From JAOADN01 sp049323795 (lineage in GTDB: Bacteria; Pseudomonadota; Alphaproteobacteria; Rhodobacterales; Rhodobacteraceae): a stretch of 34,841 nt of DNA. The notes beneath the pieces are model-generated. The model was not told where the DNA came from and did no database searches. It was given only the letters and a program-made list of their open reading frames with translations. Of the stretch, positions 23,430 to 31,593 are shown one piece after another. A program made the translations under genes and the position numbers. The number at the start of each line of letters is the position of its first letter. The first letter of the stretch is position 1. The stretch lies in contig JBMOOH010000012.1 of assembly GCA_049323795.1 (NCBI GenBank), positions 1 to 34,841 on the forward strand. The letters run 5' to 3'.

Positions 23430-24343
23430 CCCCGCGTGCGGTGGGAAGGGCGCGGCGTGCGCGGTTTCACGCGCGGCGCGGTCGACCGGATGATCGACCC
23501 CGCGCCGTGATCGGTGAACAGTTCCAGCAGGCAGGCGTTCGGCACCCGCCCGTCGAGGATCACGACCGCCCGCACCCCCTGCTTCAGCGCCTCGAGCGCC
23601 GTTTCGGCCTTCGGGATCATGCCGCCCGAGATCACACCCTTGTCGATCAGGGCCTGCACCTCGTCGGGGTGAAGCTGGGTCACGACCTCGCCGGTTTCGT
23701 CCCTGATGCCCGGAACGTCGGTCAGCAGGAGCAGCCGGTCCGCCTTCAGCGCCGCCGCAATGGCCCCCGCCGCCGTATCGCCGTTCACGTTGAAGGTCTC
23801 GTTGTCGTTCACCCCCGTCGCCACCGGCGCTACCACGGGGATCATGCCCGCGCGGTAGAGGTCCTGCAGGATCTCGGGGTCCACATGCACGGGCCTGCCC
23901 ACGAACCCCAGTTCCGGGTCGTCCGGCTCGCAGACCATCAGGTCGTCGTCCTTGCCCGAGATGCCGACGGCCCGCCCGCCCTGATCGTTGATCGCCTGCA
24001 CGATCCGCTTGTTCACAAGCCCCGACAGCACCATCTCGACCACTTCGACCGTGGCCTTGTCGGTCACGCGCTTGCCGCGCACGAACTTCGATTCGATCCC
24101 GAGCCTTCCCAGAAGGTCGTTGATCATCGGCCCGCCGCCATGGACGACGACCGGGTTCACGCCGACCTGCCGGATCAGCACCACGTCGCGGGCGAATTCG
24201 GCCATCGCCCCGTCATCGCCCATCGCATTGCCGCCGAACTTGATGACGACCACCGCGCCGGAATAGCGCTGAAGATAGGGGAGTGCCTCCGAGAGCGTGC
24301 GGGCGGTGCCGATCCAGTCGCGATTCATGTCCTGCTTCTTCAT
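23426..24343 (-). CDS. argB: Acetylglutamate kinase
   Basis: A 305-residue ArgB, which phosphorylates N-acetylglutamate in arginine biosynthesis. The amino-acid kinase fold is clear: VVIKFGGNAMGD at the start, NPVVVHGGGPMINDLL, then RVTDKATVEVVEMVLSG and VNGDTAAGAIAAALKADRLL, LTDVPGI and GGMIPKAETALEALK. I start at ATG 24343 (MKKQDMNRDWIGTARTLSEA); the family usually begins a few residues before NRDWI. Upstream codons in frame add unrelated residues. The gene leads an operon with the 4Fe-4S and SixA-type genes. Confidence 0.96.
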   Translation of the reverse strand: MKKQDMNRDWIGTARTLSEALPYLQRYSGAVVVIKFGGNAMGDDGAMAEFARDVVLIRQVGVNPVVVHGGGPMINDLLGRLGIESKFVRGKRVTDKATVEVVEMVLSGLVNKRIVQAINDQGGRAVGISGKDDDLMVCEPDDPELGFVGRPVHVDPEILQDLYRAGMIPVVAPVATGVNDNETFNVNGDTAAGAIAAALKADRLLLLTDVPGIRDETGEVVTQLHPDEVQALIDKGVISGGMIPKAETALEALKQGVRAVVILDGRVPNACLLELFTDHGAGSIIRSTAPRVKPRTPRPSHRTRG

Positions 24344-24415
24344 CCCTCGGGGACCTTCCATCCTGTGACGCCCCTTTATCGCCATTCGCGGGGTGCTTCC
24401 ACGGGAAATGCCCCA

Positions 24416-24443
24416 TTGCCAAACCCGACTGATTTACTATGCT
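24416..24443 (+). promoter_or_regulatory. Candidate promoter of the SDR gene
   Basis: TTGCCA at 24416-24421 and TATGCT at 24438-24443 are 16 bases apart. Transcription would begin near 24450, leaving about 18 bases with CAGGAG before the ATG at 24468. Confidence 0.45.
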
Positions 24444-24467
24444 TTTATGCGGGGCAGGAGTTCCAGC

Positions 24468-25202
24468 ATGGCCGAGCCGAGAAAGACGTTGCTTCTGACC
24501 GGCGCCAGCCGCGGCATCGGCCACGCCACCGTCAAGCGCTTCGGGCGCGAGGGGTGGCGGGTGCTGACCTGTTCGCGCCAGCCCTTCGATCCGCGCTGCC
24601 CCTGGCCGGGGGGCGAGGAGAACCACATCCAGATCGACCTCGCCAGCCCCGACGCGACCATGGCCGCGATTGCCGGCATCCGGGAGAAACTCGACGGAAC
24701 GCTGCACGCGCTTGTCAACAACGCCGGCATTTCGCCCAAGGGTCCGGGGGGCGCCCGGCTCGGGACGCTCGACACCGACCTTCGGACCTGGGGCCACGTC
24801 TTCCACGTCAACTTCTTCGCCAGCGTCGTGCTGGCCCGCGGGTTGCGCGACGAACTCGCTGCGGCCAGGGGCGCGATCGTCAACGTGACCTCGATTGCGG
24901 GCAGCCGGGTGCATCCCTTCGCGGGCGCGGCCTATGCCACGTCGAAGGCCGCGCTGGCCGCATTGACGCGCGAGATGGCGCATGATTTCGGGCCGCTCGG
25001 AGTCCGCGTCAACGCGATCGCCCCCGGCGAGGTTGAAACCTCGATCCTGAGCCCGGGGACCGAGAAGATCGTCGAGGGCCTGCCCCTCCGCCGCCTCGGC
25101 CAGCCCTCGGAAGTGGCCGACGTGATCTGGTTCCTGTGCTCGGATGCCTCGTCCTACGTGACCGGAACCGAGGTGCAGGTGAATGCCGGCCAGCACGTCT
25201 GA
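24468..25202 (+). CDS. Short-chain dehydrogenase/reductase
   Basis: A 244-residue classical SDR with a Rossmann fold. The cofactor motif TGASRGIG is at 11-18, the NNAG motif at 84-87, and the catalytic residues are N115, S142, Y156 and K160 (YATSK). The C-terminus (SDASSYVTGTEVQVNAGQHV) is also typical. Arg33 and Arg37 after beta-2 (RVLTCSRQPF) could favour NADPH. The substrate cannot be assigned. CAGGAG lies about 9 bases before the ATG. It is the only plus-strand gene between argB and engB and runs toward engB. Confidence 0.88.
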   Translation: MAEPRKTLLLTGASRGIGHATVKRFGREGWRVLTCSRQPFDPRCPWPGGEENHIQIDLASPDATMAAIAGIREKLDGTLHALVNNAGISPKGPGGARLGTLDTDLRTWGHVFHVNFFASVVLARGLRDELAAARGAIVNVTSIAGSRVHPFAGAAYATSKAALAALTREMAHDFGPLGVRVNAIAPGEVETSILSPGTEKIVEGLPLRRLGQPSEVADVIWFLCSDASSYVTGTEVQVNAGQHV

Positions 25203-25249
25203 CGGCAGGGCGCACATCCGCCAGGTCCCCCCCGGTCAGCCCCCGGTCA

Positions 25250-25936
25250 TCACGCCAGGCCGGCGATCACCGCGCGCAGGGTCGCGATGCCTTCGCCCTT
25301 CTCCGACGAGGTGACGACCAGCTCGGGGTAGGACGCGGGGTGCCTGGCCAGCGCCGCGCGGACCTGCGACAGCGTTGCCTCCCGCCCTTTCTGGCTCACC
25401 TTGTCCGACTTCGTGAGCACCGCCTGGAACGGCACGGCCGAGCGGTCGAGCAACGTCAGGATCTCCTCGTCCGCCGTCTTCACCCCGTGCCGCATGTCGA
25501 TCAGCAGGAAGGCGCGGCGGAGCGTCTGGCGCCCCGCCAGGTAGGCCTTCAGAAGCCGCTGCCATTGTTCGACCGTTGCCTTCGGCGCCTCGGCGAAGCC
25601 GTATCCGGGCAGGTCCACCAGATAGACCCGTCCGCCTGCGTCGAAATAGTTGATCTCCTGCGTCCGGCCCGGCGTGTTGGACGCGCGCGCAAGATTGCGC
25701 CGGCCGGTGAGCGCATTGATCAGGCTGGACTTTCCCACATTGGAGCGGCCCGCGAAGCAGACTTCGGGCCGGTCGGGAAGGGGAAGTCCCTCCATCGCCA
25801 CGACGCCCTTCAGAAATTCCACCTCGCCGGTGAGCAGCCTTCGCCCCGCCTCGGCGGCCTCCGGCCCCGGCTCGGTGCAGAGCGGGTACTCCAGGCGTGG
25901 GCCGGGGTCTGGCTGGCCCTCGCCGACGCGGCTCAC
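25250..25936 (-). CDS. engB: Ribosome-biogenesis GTP-binding protein EngB (YihA/YsxC)
   Basis: A 228-residue circularly regular small GTPase needed for 50S subunit assembly. The G1 loop is FAGRSNVGKSSL, G2 is in NTPGRTQEINYF, G3 is DLPGYGFA, G4 is TKSDK. The start is GTG at 25936, overlapping the yidC stop by four bases (GTGA); the N-terminal 50 residues before MEGLPLPDRPEVCFAG are variable in the family, so a slightly later start is possible. The gene is translated downstream of yidC. It converges on the SDR gene after 47 bases with no obvious terminator. Confidence 0.93.
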   Translation of the reverse strand: MSRVGEGQPDPGPRLEYPLCTEPGPEAAEAGRRLLTGEVEFLKGVVAMEGLPLPDRPEVCFAGRSNVGKSSLINALTGRRNLARASNTPGRTQEINYFDAGGRVYLVDLPGYGFAEAPKATVEQWQRLLKAYLAGRQTLRRAFLLIDMRHGVKTADEEILTLLDRSAVPFQAVLTKSDKVSQKGREATLSQVRAALARHPASYPELVVTSSEKGEGIATLRAVIAGLA

Positions 25937-27774
25937 TTCGTCTTCGCCTCGGCCTCTGCGGCCCGTTTCGGACGGATGTTTCCGAACACGTCCGGCCGCT
26001 TCCCGTGCATCGTCATGATCGTGTACTGCTGCGCGAACGTGATGAGGTTGTTGGTGATCCAGTAGAGCACGAGCCCGCTGGCGAAGCCGCCCAGCATGAA
26101 CATGAAGATCCAGGGCATCCAGGCGAACACGGCCGCCTGCGCCGGGTCCGTCGGGGCGGGGTTCAGCTTCTGCTGCAGCCACATGGTCACGCCGAGGACG
26201 ATCGGCAGGAGGCCGATGAAGATCAGCGCAAGCACCGAGCCGACCGGCGGCGCAGCCCAGGGCAGGAGGCCGAAGAGGTTGTAGAGCGACGAGGGATCCG
26301 GCGCCGACAGGTCGCGTATCCAGCCGATCCACGGGGCCTGCCGGAGTTCGAGCGTGACGAAGATCACCTTGTAGAGCGAGAAGAAGATCGGGATCTGTAT
26401 CAGAATCGGCAGACAGCCCGATGCGGGGTTCACCTTTTCCCGCTTGTAGAGCTCCATCATTCCTTTCTGGAGCTTCTGGCGGTCGTCGCCGGCCGCTTCC
26501 TTCAGCTTCTCCATCTCGGGCTGGAGTTCCTTCATCCGCGCCATCGAAATGTAGGATTTCCGCGCCAGGGGGAAGACGAGCGTCTTGATGATGAAGGTGA
26601 GCCCGATGATCGCCCAGCCCATGTTTCCGATCACGCTGTGCAGCCAGTGCAGAAGCCAGAACATCGGCTTGGTCAGGAAGAAGAACCAGCCCCAGTCGAT
26701 CGAGTCGATGAAGCCCTTGATGCCGCCCCGGTTCTGGTAGTCGCGGATCGTCTGCCATTCCTTGGCGCCGGCGAACAGCATCGTCGTGACTTCGGCCGTT
26801 GCGCCAGGCGCGACCTCCATCACGGGCAGACGCGCCTCGGCCTGATAGATCTCGCCCTGCGGCACGTATTTGATGACGGATGAGAAGGCCTGGCCGGGGG
26901 CCGCGACCAGCGTGGTCATCCAGTAGATGTCGGTCAGTCCGACCCAGCCGTCGGTTGCCACGTCCACAAGCTTGGCTTGGCCTTCGCGCTCGACCGGATC
27001 GAGCTTGGTCATGTTCTTGTAGGTCGTCTCTTCGAGACGGCCGTCGGACATCCGCACCGCGCCTTCGTGCCGGACGAAGTAGGCAGGCGTCGTCGGACCG
27101 CCGTGGCGCGCGATGATGCCGTACGGCGCGAGGCGGACCGCCGCGCCGGTCCGGTTCTCGACCGATTGCGCGACGGTGAAGAGATAGTTGGCGTCAACCG
27201 ATATCTTCCTGCGGAAGACCAGCCCTGCGCCGTTGTCCCATTTCAGGGTAACCGGCGTGTCCGGTGTCAGCGTCGTTCCGGACTCGAGCGACCACAGCGT
27301 GCGGGCGTCCGGGACAAGCTTCGGATCGAGTCCACCCGCGGGGGACCAGCCGTAGACGGCGTAGTAGGGGCGCTGCGGGTTCACCTCGGTTCCGCCGACA
27401 GGCGACAGCAGGCGGACGAGGGGCGAGTCCTTGGCGAGCGTCTCGCGATAGCCCTTGAGCAGCAGGTCGTCGATCCGTCCGCCGAGAAGCGAGATCGACC
27501 CGGTGAGCCGCGGCGTCTCGACGGCGATCCGCGGGGCCGCGGCAACCTCCTGCGAGGTGGCGGCGCCGGTGTCGGGGGCGGTGCCCGTCCCGGCCGCCGG
27601 CTGCGCGACGGACGCGGTCGTGCCGCTGCCTGCCCCGGTCGTGCCGACGGCCACGCCTGCGGGCGCCCCGGTATCCGCCGGCGGCGGAGGGGGAGCGAAG
27701 AGCGTGTACCACACGAGGATCACGAGGAAGGAGAGAACGGTCGCGAGTATGAGGTTTCGGTTCTGATCGTCCAT
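25933..27774 (-). CDS. yidC: Membrane protein insertase YidC
   Basis: A 613-residue YidC of the Gram-negative type. An N-terminal transmembrane helix (NRNLILATVLSFLVILVWYTLF) is followed by a Pro/Ala/Gly/Thr-rich linker (about 30-80), the large periplasmic domain, and the five-helix insertase core beginning MFWLLHWLHSVIGNMGWAI, with KTLVFPLARKSYISMARMKE in the coiled region. The C-terminus is basic (KRAAEAEAKTK). I start at ATG 27774 (MDDQNRN), the usual N-terminus; a GTG at 27783 has a better spaced CAGGA upstream and would add MSD. The gene is coupled to engB by a four-base overlap. Confidence 0.95.
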   Translation of the reverse strand: MDDQNRNLILATVLSFLVILVWYTLFAPPPPPADTGAPAGVAVGTTGAGSGTTASVAQPAAGTGTAPDTGAATSQEVAAAPRIAVETPRLTGSISLLGGRIDDLLLKGYRETLAKDSPLVRLLSPVGGTEVNPQRPYYAVYGWSPAGGLDPKLVPDARTLWSLESGTTLTPDTPVTLKWDNGAGLVFRRKISVDANYLFTVAQSVENRTGAAVRLAPYGIIARHGGPTTPAYFVRHEGAVRMSDGRLEETTYKNMTKLDPVEREGQAKLVDVATDGWVGLTDIYWMTTLVAAPGQAFSSVIKYVPQGEIYQAEARLPVMEVAPGATAEVTTMLFAGAKEWQTIRDYQNRGGIKGFIDSIDWGWFFFLTKPMFWLLHWLHSVIGNMGWAIIGLTFIIKTLVFPLARKSYISMARMKELQPEMEKLKEAAGDDRQKLQKGMMELYKREKVNPASGCLPILIQIPIFFSLYKVIFVTLELRQAPWIGWIRDLSAPDPSSLYNLFGLLPWAAPPVGSVLALIFIGLLPIVLGVTMWLQQKLNPAPTDPAQAAVFAWMPWIFMFMLGGFASGLVLYWITNNLITFAQQYTIMTMHGKRPDVFGNIRPKRAAEAEAKTK

Positions 27775-27857
27775 ATCGGACACACCATCGTCCTGCCGGG
27801 ATTGCAGAGGTTCAATAGAAGGGGTCGCCAAAGGTCAAGCGGTTTCAGGTCACGTTC

Positions 27858-27921
27858 CGAGGCCCCTGACCGAGGCCCCTGACCGGGGCTCCTGACCGGG
27901 GCTCCTGACACGGCCCCTGAC
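27858..27921. repeat. 13-bp tandem repeat, four copies plus a partial one
   Basis: Two identical copies of CGAGGCCCCTGAC (27858-27870, 27871-27883) are followed by two identical copies of CGGGGCTCCTGAC (27884-27896, 27897-27909) and a degenerate ACGGCCCCTGAC (27910-27921). The 2+2 pattern suggests stepwise duplication. The unit is not a multiple of three and it is 75-85 bases upstream of the yidC start. Confidence 0.85.
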
Positions 27922-28370
27922 CGTCACGCCTGCCCGACGCGCCAGCCCTGTCCCGGAGTCCCGATGCCACCGGCCCCCGGTCCGCAGCGTCTGACTCGTG
28001 TGGCCTGCCGGTATCCCTGTGCCCGTCCTGCACCCGCAGGCCGTGTCCCGGTCCCTGCCCAGGAATTCCGGTCGGTTTGCACCTCCCCGGAGTCGGCGTC
28101 CCTGTCTGCGCCGGTTTCCCTGTCCGGCATTCGTGGATGCCGGTCCCGCGCTCCTGTTGCCGGTCGATGGCTCCGGTTCGGTTTCCGCCGCCGGTCCTCC
28201 ACGGCCCGCGGCCGGGCGAGGGTCGGGAACAGGGGCGGGATGATCGCGGCGCCGGGATGGGCCCGTGGCCGGGCCGGATGCCGGGGCGCTGCCGAGGACG
28301 GGCGGACTCGCGGCGGGGCGGGAGGGGTTTCGCGCCGGATCGGCGGGGCGGCGCGGCGGAGGATCCTCCG

Positions 28371-28400
28371 GGACCGGGTTTCCCGGGCGGCCCCCGGTCC
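28371..28400 (-). terminator. Inverted repeat after the EAL-domain gene
   Basis: GGACCGGG (28371-28378) and CCCGGTCC (28393-28400) can form an 8-bp stem with a 14-base loop, 14 bases beyond the stop of the minus-strand EAL gene. There is no T-run. Confidence 0.3.
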
Positions 28401-28413
28401 TTCCGGTACCGGG

Positions 28414-29958
28414 TCAGCCCGCTCTGCGGCCGATCCGGGGCGCCTCGGCGAGCTTCGCGGCGTGCCGCTGGAGCCAGGCAAGCGTCTCGTCGTAGGGCAT
28501 CGGCCGTGCGATGCCGAAGCCCTGGACGAAGGTGCAGCCGAGCTGCGCGAGGATGGCGTGTTCCCCGAGGGACTCGACGCCTTCGGCGACGGTCTCGAGA
28601 CCGAGCTGCTCGGCAAGCGACAGGATCGCTGCGACCATCCGCCGCTGGCTCTGATCGGTATCGACATGGGTGACGAAGGACCGGTCGATCTTGATGCGGT
28701 TCACGGCGAATCGCCGGAGCTGCGCGATCGACGCCTGGCCCGTCCCGAAATCGTCGAGATCGATGCGGCAACCCAGTCCCGCAAGCGCCGCCACGTTGTG
28801 CACGATCACGTCATCGCCCGACTCGGTCACGACGGTCTCGAGCACCTCGATCGTCAGACGATCGGGCTGGATCTCGAACCGGTCCAGTTCCCACTTGATC
28901 CGGTCGGCGAGCCGCGGATTGCGCAGCTCGTCCCGTGACAGGTTCACGGCCACATGCGGGATGGGCCAGCCCTTCCGTTCCCATCCGCGAAGCGCCGACA
29001 GCGCCTGGTAGATCATCACCTCGGCCAGGCGTTCCGAGAGTCCGGCGGCGTGGATGGCGGGCAGGAAATCGGCCGGGACGAGCGTTCCGCGGGTCGGATG
29101 GTTCCACCGCACCAGCACCTCGAAGCCCGCGACCTCGCCTGTGTCGGTGGAAAGCTGGGGCTGGAAATGGGCGACGATCCGGTCCTGTTCGAGCGCCTCG
29201 GCCACGGCATCCCGAAGCGAGGAGCGGTCGGCTGCCGCACGTGCGATTTCGGCCGTCCAGGCGCGGATCGCTCCGGGCCCGTTCCTCAGCGCCTCTTCCG
29301 TCGCCTGCTCGGCCGCGGTGAGAAACGCCGTGCCGGTGCGTTCGGGGCTGCGCGAGGACAGGCAGAAGCCGCAGGACACCGTGACGTAGATCGACGTCGA
29401 GTCCAGGCTGACCGGCTCGGAGGCCGCCGCAAGCAGGCGCGAGGCCACCTGCAGCACGGATTCGAGGTCGGCCCGCCGCACCGGGCGGAGAATGACCGCG
29501 AGGCGCGTATCCTCCAGCCGCAGGACCTGATCGTCCTCGCGCAGTGCACCCTCGACCCGTTCGGCGATGCGGGACATGACCGTTTCCTGCGCGCCGCGCC
29601 CGTGGCGTTCGACGAGGTCGCCCGGATCGTCGAGCGCAAGGATCAGGCAGGCGGTCCCCCGGCCCGTCGCGGCCGCACCGGCCAGCGCCGTTCCCGCCGC
29701 GGCACCGACCGCGGTGCGGAGCGGGTTGGCCGCCGATCGGGCATGTCCGGCCGTCCCCCGCGCCTGGGCCAGCCGGAACATCGCCATCCCGATGGTTACG
29801 GGAACGAGCACGGCGGCGCTGACGGCCGCCCCGGCCGCGCCGAAGGCTGTCGCGCCGAGCGTCAGCGACAGGAGGACGAGAACCAGTTCGATCGGCCTGA
29901 CCGAGCCGGCGCCCTCGGACAGGCCGAAGGCCAGACTGATGATCGCGCGTCTCGTCAT
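28414..29958 (-). CDS. Membrane protein with degenerate GGDEF and intact EAL domain (c-di-GMP phosphodiesterase)
   Basis: A 514-residue protein. Residues 20-62 form two hydrophobic segments (IELVLVLLSLTLGATAFG, AAVSAAVLVPVTIGMAMF). A GGDEF-like domain follows (about 100-235), but the signature is RLEDTRLAVIL where RYGGDEFAVLL is expected, so it should not make c-di-GMP. The EAL domain (about 250-505) keeps the catalytic set: E280 in EVLVRW, N339, E371 in IEVLE, D402 and D403 in DDFGTG, K423 in KIDRSF, E459 in VAEGVES and Q479. It is therefore a likely membrane phosphodiesterase for c-di-GMP, possibly with the dead GGDEF as a regulatory module. It lies 60 bases after ttcA, probably in the same transcript. 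Confidence 0.9.
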   Translation of the reverse strand: MTRRAIISLAFGLSEGAGSVRPIELVLVLLSLTLGATAFGAAGAAVSAAVLVPVTIGMAMFRLAQARGTAGHARSAANPLRTAVGAAAGTALAGAAATGRGTACLILALDDPGDLVERHGRGAQETVMSRIAERVEGALREDDQVLRLEDTRLAVILRPVRRADLESVLQVASRLLAAASEPVSLDSTSIYVTVSCGFCLSSRSPERTGTAFLTAAEQATEEALRNGPGAIRAWTAEIARAAADRSSLRDAVAEALEQDRIVAHFQPQLSTDTGEVAGFEVLVRWNHPTRGTLVPADFLPAIHAAGLSERLAEVMIYQALSALRGWERKGWPIPHVAVNLSRDELRNPRLADRIKWELDRFEIQPDRLTIEVLETVVTESGDDVIVHNVAALAGLGCRIDLDDFGTGQASIAQLRRFAVNRIKIDRSFVTHVDTDQSQRRMVAAILSLAEQLGLETVAEGVESLGEHAILAQLGCTFVQGFGIARPMPYDETLAWLQRHAAKLAEAPRIGRRAG

Positions 29959-30018
29959 TCGCGGCCTGCTCTTCCCGACTTCTCGCAGGAAGGCTAGGCG
30001 GCCATGCTGACCACCGCG

Positions 30019-30903
30019 TTAACCCGCGGGGGGAAGATCCGGAGCATTTTCGCCATCCGCGGCGCGGCTTCCGGGCCACATTCCAGGCCACAGGCCGGTG
30101 AAGTCGAAGAGCGCCGGATCGAGCAGATGCGACGGCCGCGCGTTCATCAGCGCCCGGAACATCACCTGCCGGCGGCCGGGCGTCCGCGCCTCCCAGCCGT
30201 CGAGAAGCTGCTTCACCTGCATCCGCTGGAGCCCCTCCTGGCTGCCGCAGAGGTCGCAGGGAATGATCGGATAGCCCATGCCGCGCGCGAACCTCGCGCA
30301 ATCGGCCTCGGCGACGAAGGCGAGCGGACGCAGAACCGTCAGGTCGCCGTCCTCGTTCACGAGCTTCGGCGGCATGGTGGCAAGCCGCCCGCCGTGGAAG
30401 AGGTTCATGAAGAAGGTCTCGAGGATGTCGTCGCGGTGGTGGCCGAGGACGACCGCCGAACACCCTTCCTCGCGCGCGATCCGGTAGAGGTTTCCCCGGC
30501 GAAGCCGCGAGCAGAGGCTGCAATAGGTCCGGCCCTGCGGAATCTTGTCCATCACGATGGAATAGGTGTCGGCATACTCGATCCGGTGCGGCACGCCCAT
30601 GCGGGTCAGGAACTCCGGCAGCACTGTCGCCGGAAAGCCCGGCTGTCCCTGGTCGAGGTTGCAGGCGAGGAGGTCCACGGGCAGCAGGCCCCGCCACTTC
30701 AGCTCGTGCAGGACGGCGAGCAGCGTGTAGCTGTCCTTGCCCCCCGACAGGCAGACGAGCCAGCGGTCGCCGGGGCGGACCATGCCATAGGTCTCGATGG
30801 CCGCGCGCACGTCCTGCACCAGGCGCTTGCGCAGCTTCCTGAACTCGGTCGATTTCGGCGCGCCGGCCAGAAGCGGATGGATGTCGTCGCTGTCGTCCAG
30901 CAT
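30019..30903 (-). CDS. ttcA: tRNA 2-thiocytidine(32) synthetase TtcA
   Basis: A 294-residue TtcA, which thiolates cytidine 32 in certain tRNAs using ATP and a 4Fe-4S cluster. The PP-loop SGGKDSYTLL is near residue 54, the two CXXC pairs are in TYCSLCSRLRRG and IPCDLCGSQ, and GHHRDDILETFFMNL is a further family motif. I start at ATG 30903 (MLDDSDDIHPLL); an upstream extension of 32 residues in frame contains unlikely Pro/Gln-rich sequence. ACAGG lies 5 bases before the ATG and lies in one arm of an 8-bp inverted repeat. The substrate tRNA includes some arginine tRNAs; tRNA-Arg(ACG) is about 3 kb away. Confidence 0.93.
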   Translation of the reverse strand: MLDDSDDIHPLLAGAPKSTEFRKLRKRLVQDVRAAIETYGMVRPGDRWLVCLSGGKDSYTLLAVLHELKWRGLLPVDLLACNLDQGQPGFPATVLPEFLTRMGVPHRIEYADTYSIVMDKIPQGRTYCSLCSRLRRGNLYRIAREEGCSAVVLGHHRDDILETFFMNLFHGGRLATMPPKLVNEDGDLTVLRPLAFVAEADCARFARGMGYPIIPCDLCGSQEGLQRMQVKQLLDGWEARTPGRRQVMFRALMNARPSHLLDPALFDFTGLWPGMWPGSRAADGENAPDLPPAG

Positions 30904-30908
30904 GCAAG

Positions 30909-30950
30909 CCTGTCCGAAAGGGTCGTGCCCCTGGCTTTGGGCCGGACAGG
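30909..30950 (-). promoter_or_regulatory. Inverted repeat covering the ttcA ribosome-binding site
   Basis: On the plus strand CCTGTCCG (30909-30916) is the reverse complement of CGGACAGG (30943-30950). In the ttcA mRNA the second arm includes the ACAGG ribosome-binding site, so the hairpin could hide it. The loop is 26 bases. Confidence 0.4.
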
Positions 30951-31056
30951 GGGGGCGCGTCAACCGGGGATTTTGCAGTTTCCGCCGTGACTGCGGCATG
31001 CTCGGCGCATCCGGACGGCATGCCGGACCGTATCACCTCGGAGCACCGGAGATGCC

Positions 31057-31593
31057 ATGCGCCACATAGCCCCTGTCGCCGCCCTCTTCTCGGCGGTCGT
31101 CCTGTCCGCCTGCACCGGCCGCCCGTCGCTGGACCGGCCCGCCCTCAGCACCCGGTCGCTGAACCTCGAGGAGTTCTTCCAGGGGCAGGTCGTCGCCTAC
31201 GGTCAGTTCCAGGACCGCCTTGGCCGGGTGTCACGCCGGTTCGACGTGCGGATGAACGGCGTGTGGGACGGCAAGGTCCTGACCCTGACCGAGGACTTCA
31301 CCTACGAGGACGGCTCGACCGAACGCCGCGTCTGGATGCTGCGCAAGACCGGCCCCGACACGTGGGAAGGCACGGCCCCCGGCGTGATCGGCACCGCGAC
31401 CGGGCAGGAGAAGGGCGACACCTTCAACTGGCGCTACACGATCGACCTGCCCATCGGCGGGGGCCGGACCACGCGGGTCGGCTTCGACGACTGGATGTGG
31501 CTTCTGACCGACAGGCGGGTACTCAACCGCGCCTGGATGCAGAAGTATGGCGTGAACGTCGGCGAAGTGACGATCTTCTTCGAGAAGCGCTAG
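31057..31593 (+). CDS. DUF3833-type outer-membrane lipoprotein
   Basis: A 178-residue protein with a lipoprotein signal: MRHIAPVAALFSAVVLSAC, with the lipobox LSAC and Cys19 as the likely lipidated residue. The mature part has FFQGQVVAYGQFQDRLGRVS, RRFDVRMNGVWDGKVLTL, EDFTYEDGSTERRVW and WMQKYGVNVGEVTIFFEKR, which match DUF3833. The function of the family is unknown. GGAG lies 8 bases before the ATG. It runs opposite to the genes on both sides and its TAG shares CTAG with the yidD stop. Confidence 0.85.
   Translation: MRHIAPVAALFSAVVLSACTGRPSLDRPALSTRSLNLEEFFQGQVVAYGQFQDRLGRVSRRFDVRMNGVWDGKVLTLTEDFTYEDGSTERRVWMLRKTGPDTWEGTAPGVIGTATGQEKGDTFNWRYTIDLPIGGGRTTRVGFDDWMWLLTDRRVLNRAWMQKYGVNVGEVTIFFEKR

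Larger units (their letters stand above)
27775..28413. other. 639-base GC-rich, repeat-bearing gap upstream of yidC
   Basis: Every frame is open for long stretches because the sequence is extremely GC-rich, but none reads like a protein. Near yidC there is a 13-bp tandem repeat (27858-27921). The rest contains loosely recurring CCCTGT(C) and CCGGT words on the plus strand. A GGACCGGG/CCCGGTCC inverted repeat (28371-28400) lies just after the EAL gene stop. No obvious yidC promoter could be picked out. Confidence 0.6.

Noticed and set aside
27858..27921. CRISPR-like array
   Set aside because: The repeats are 13 bases and directly adjacent, with no spacers and no cas genes nearby.
27832..28400. 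Protein-coding genes in the open frames upstream of yidC
   Set aside because: All frames are open because of extreme GC content; the translations are low-complexity and change character along the frame.
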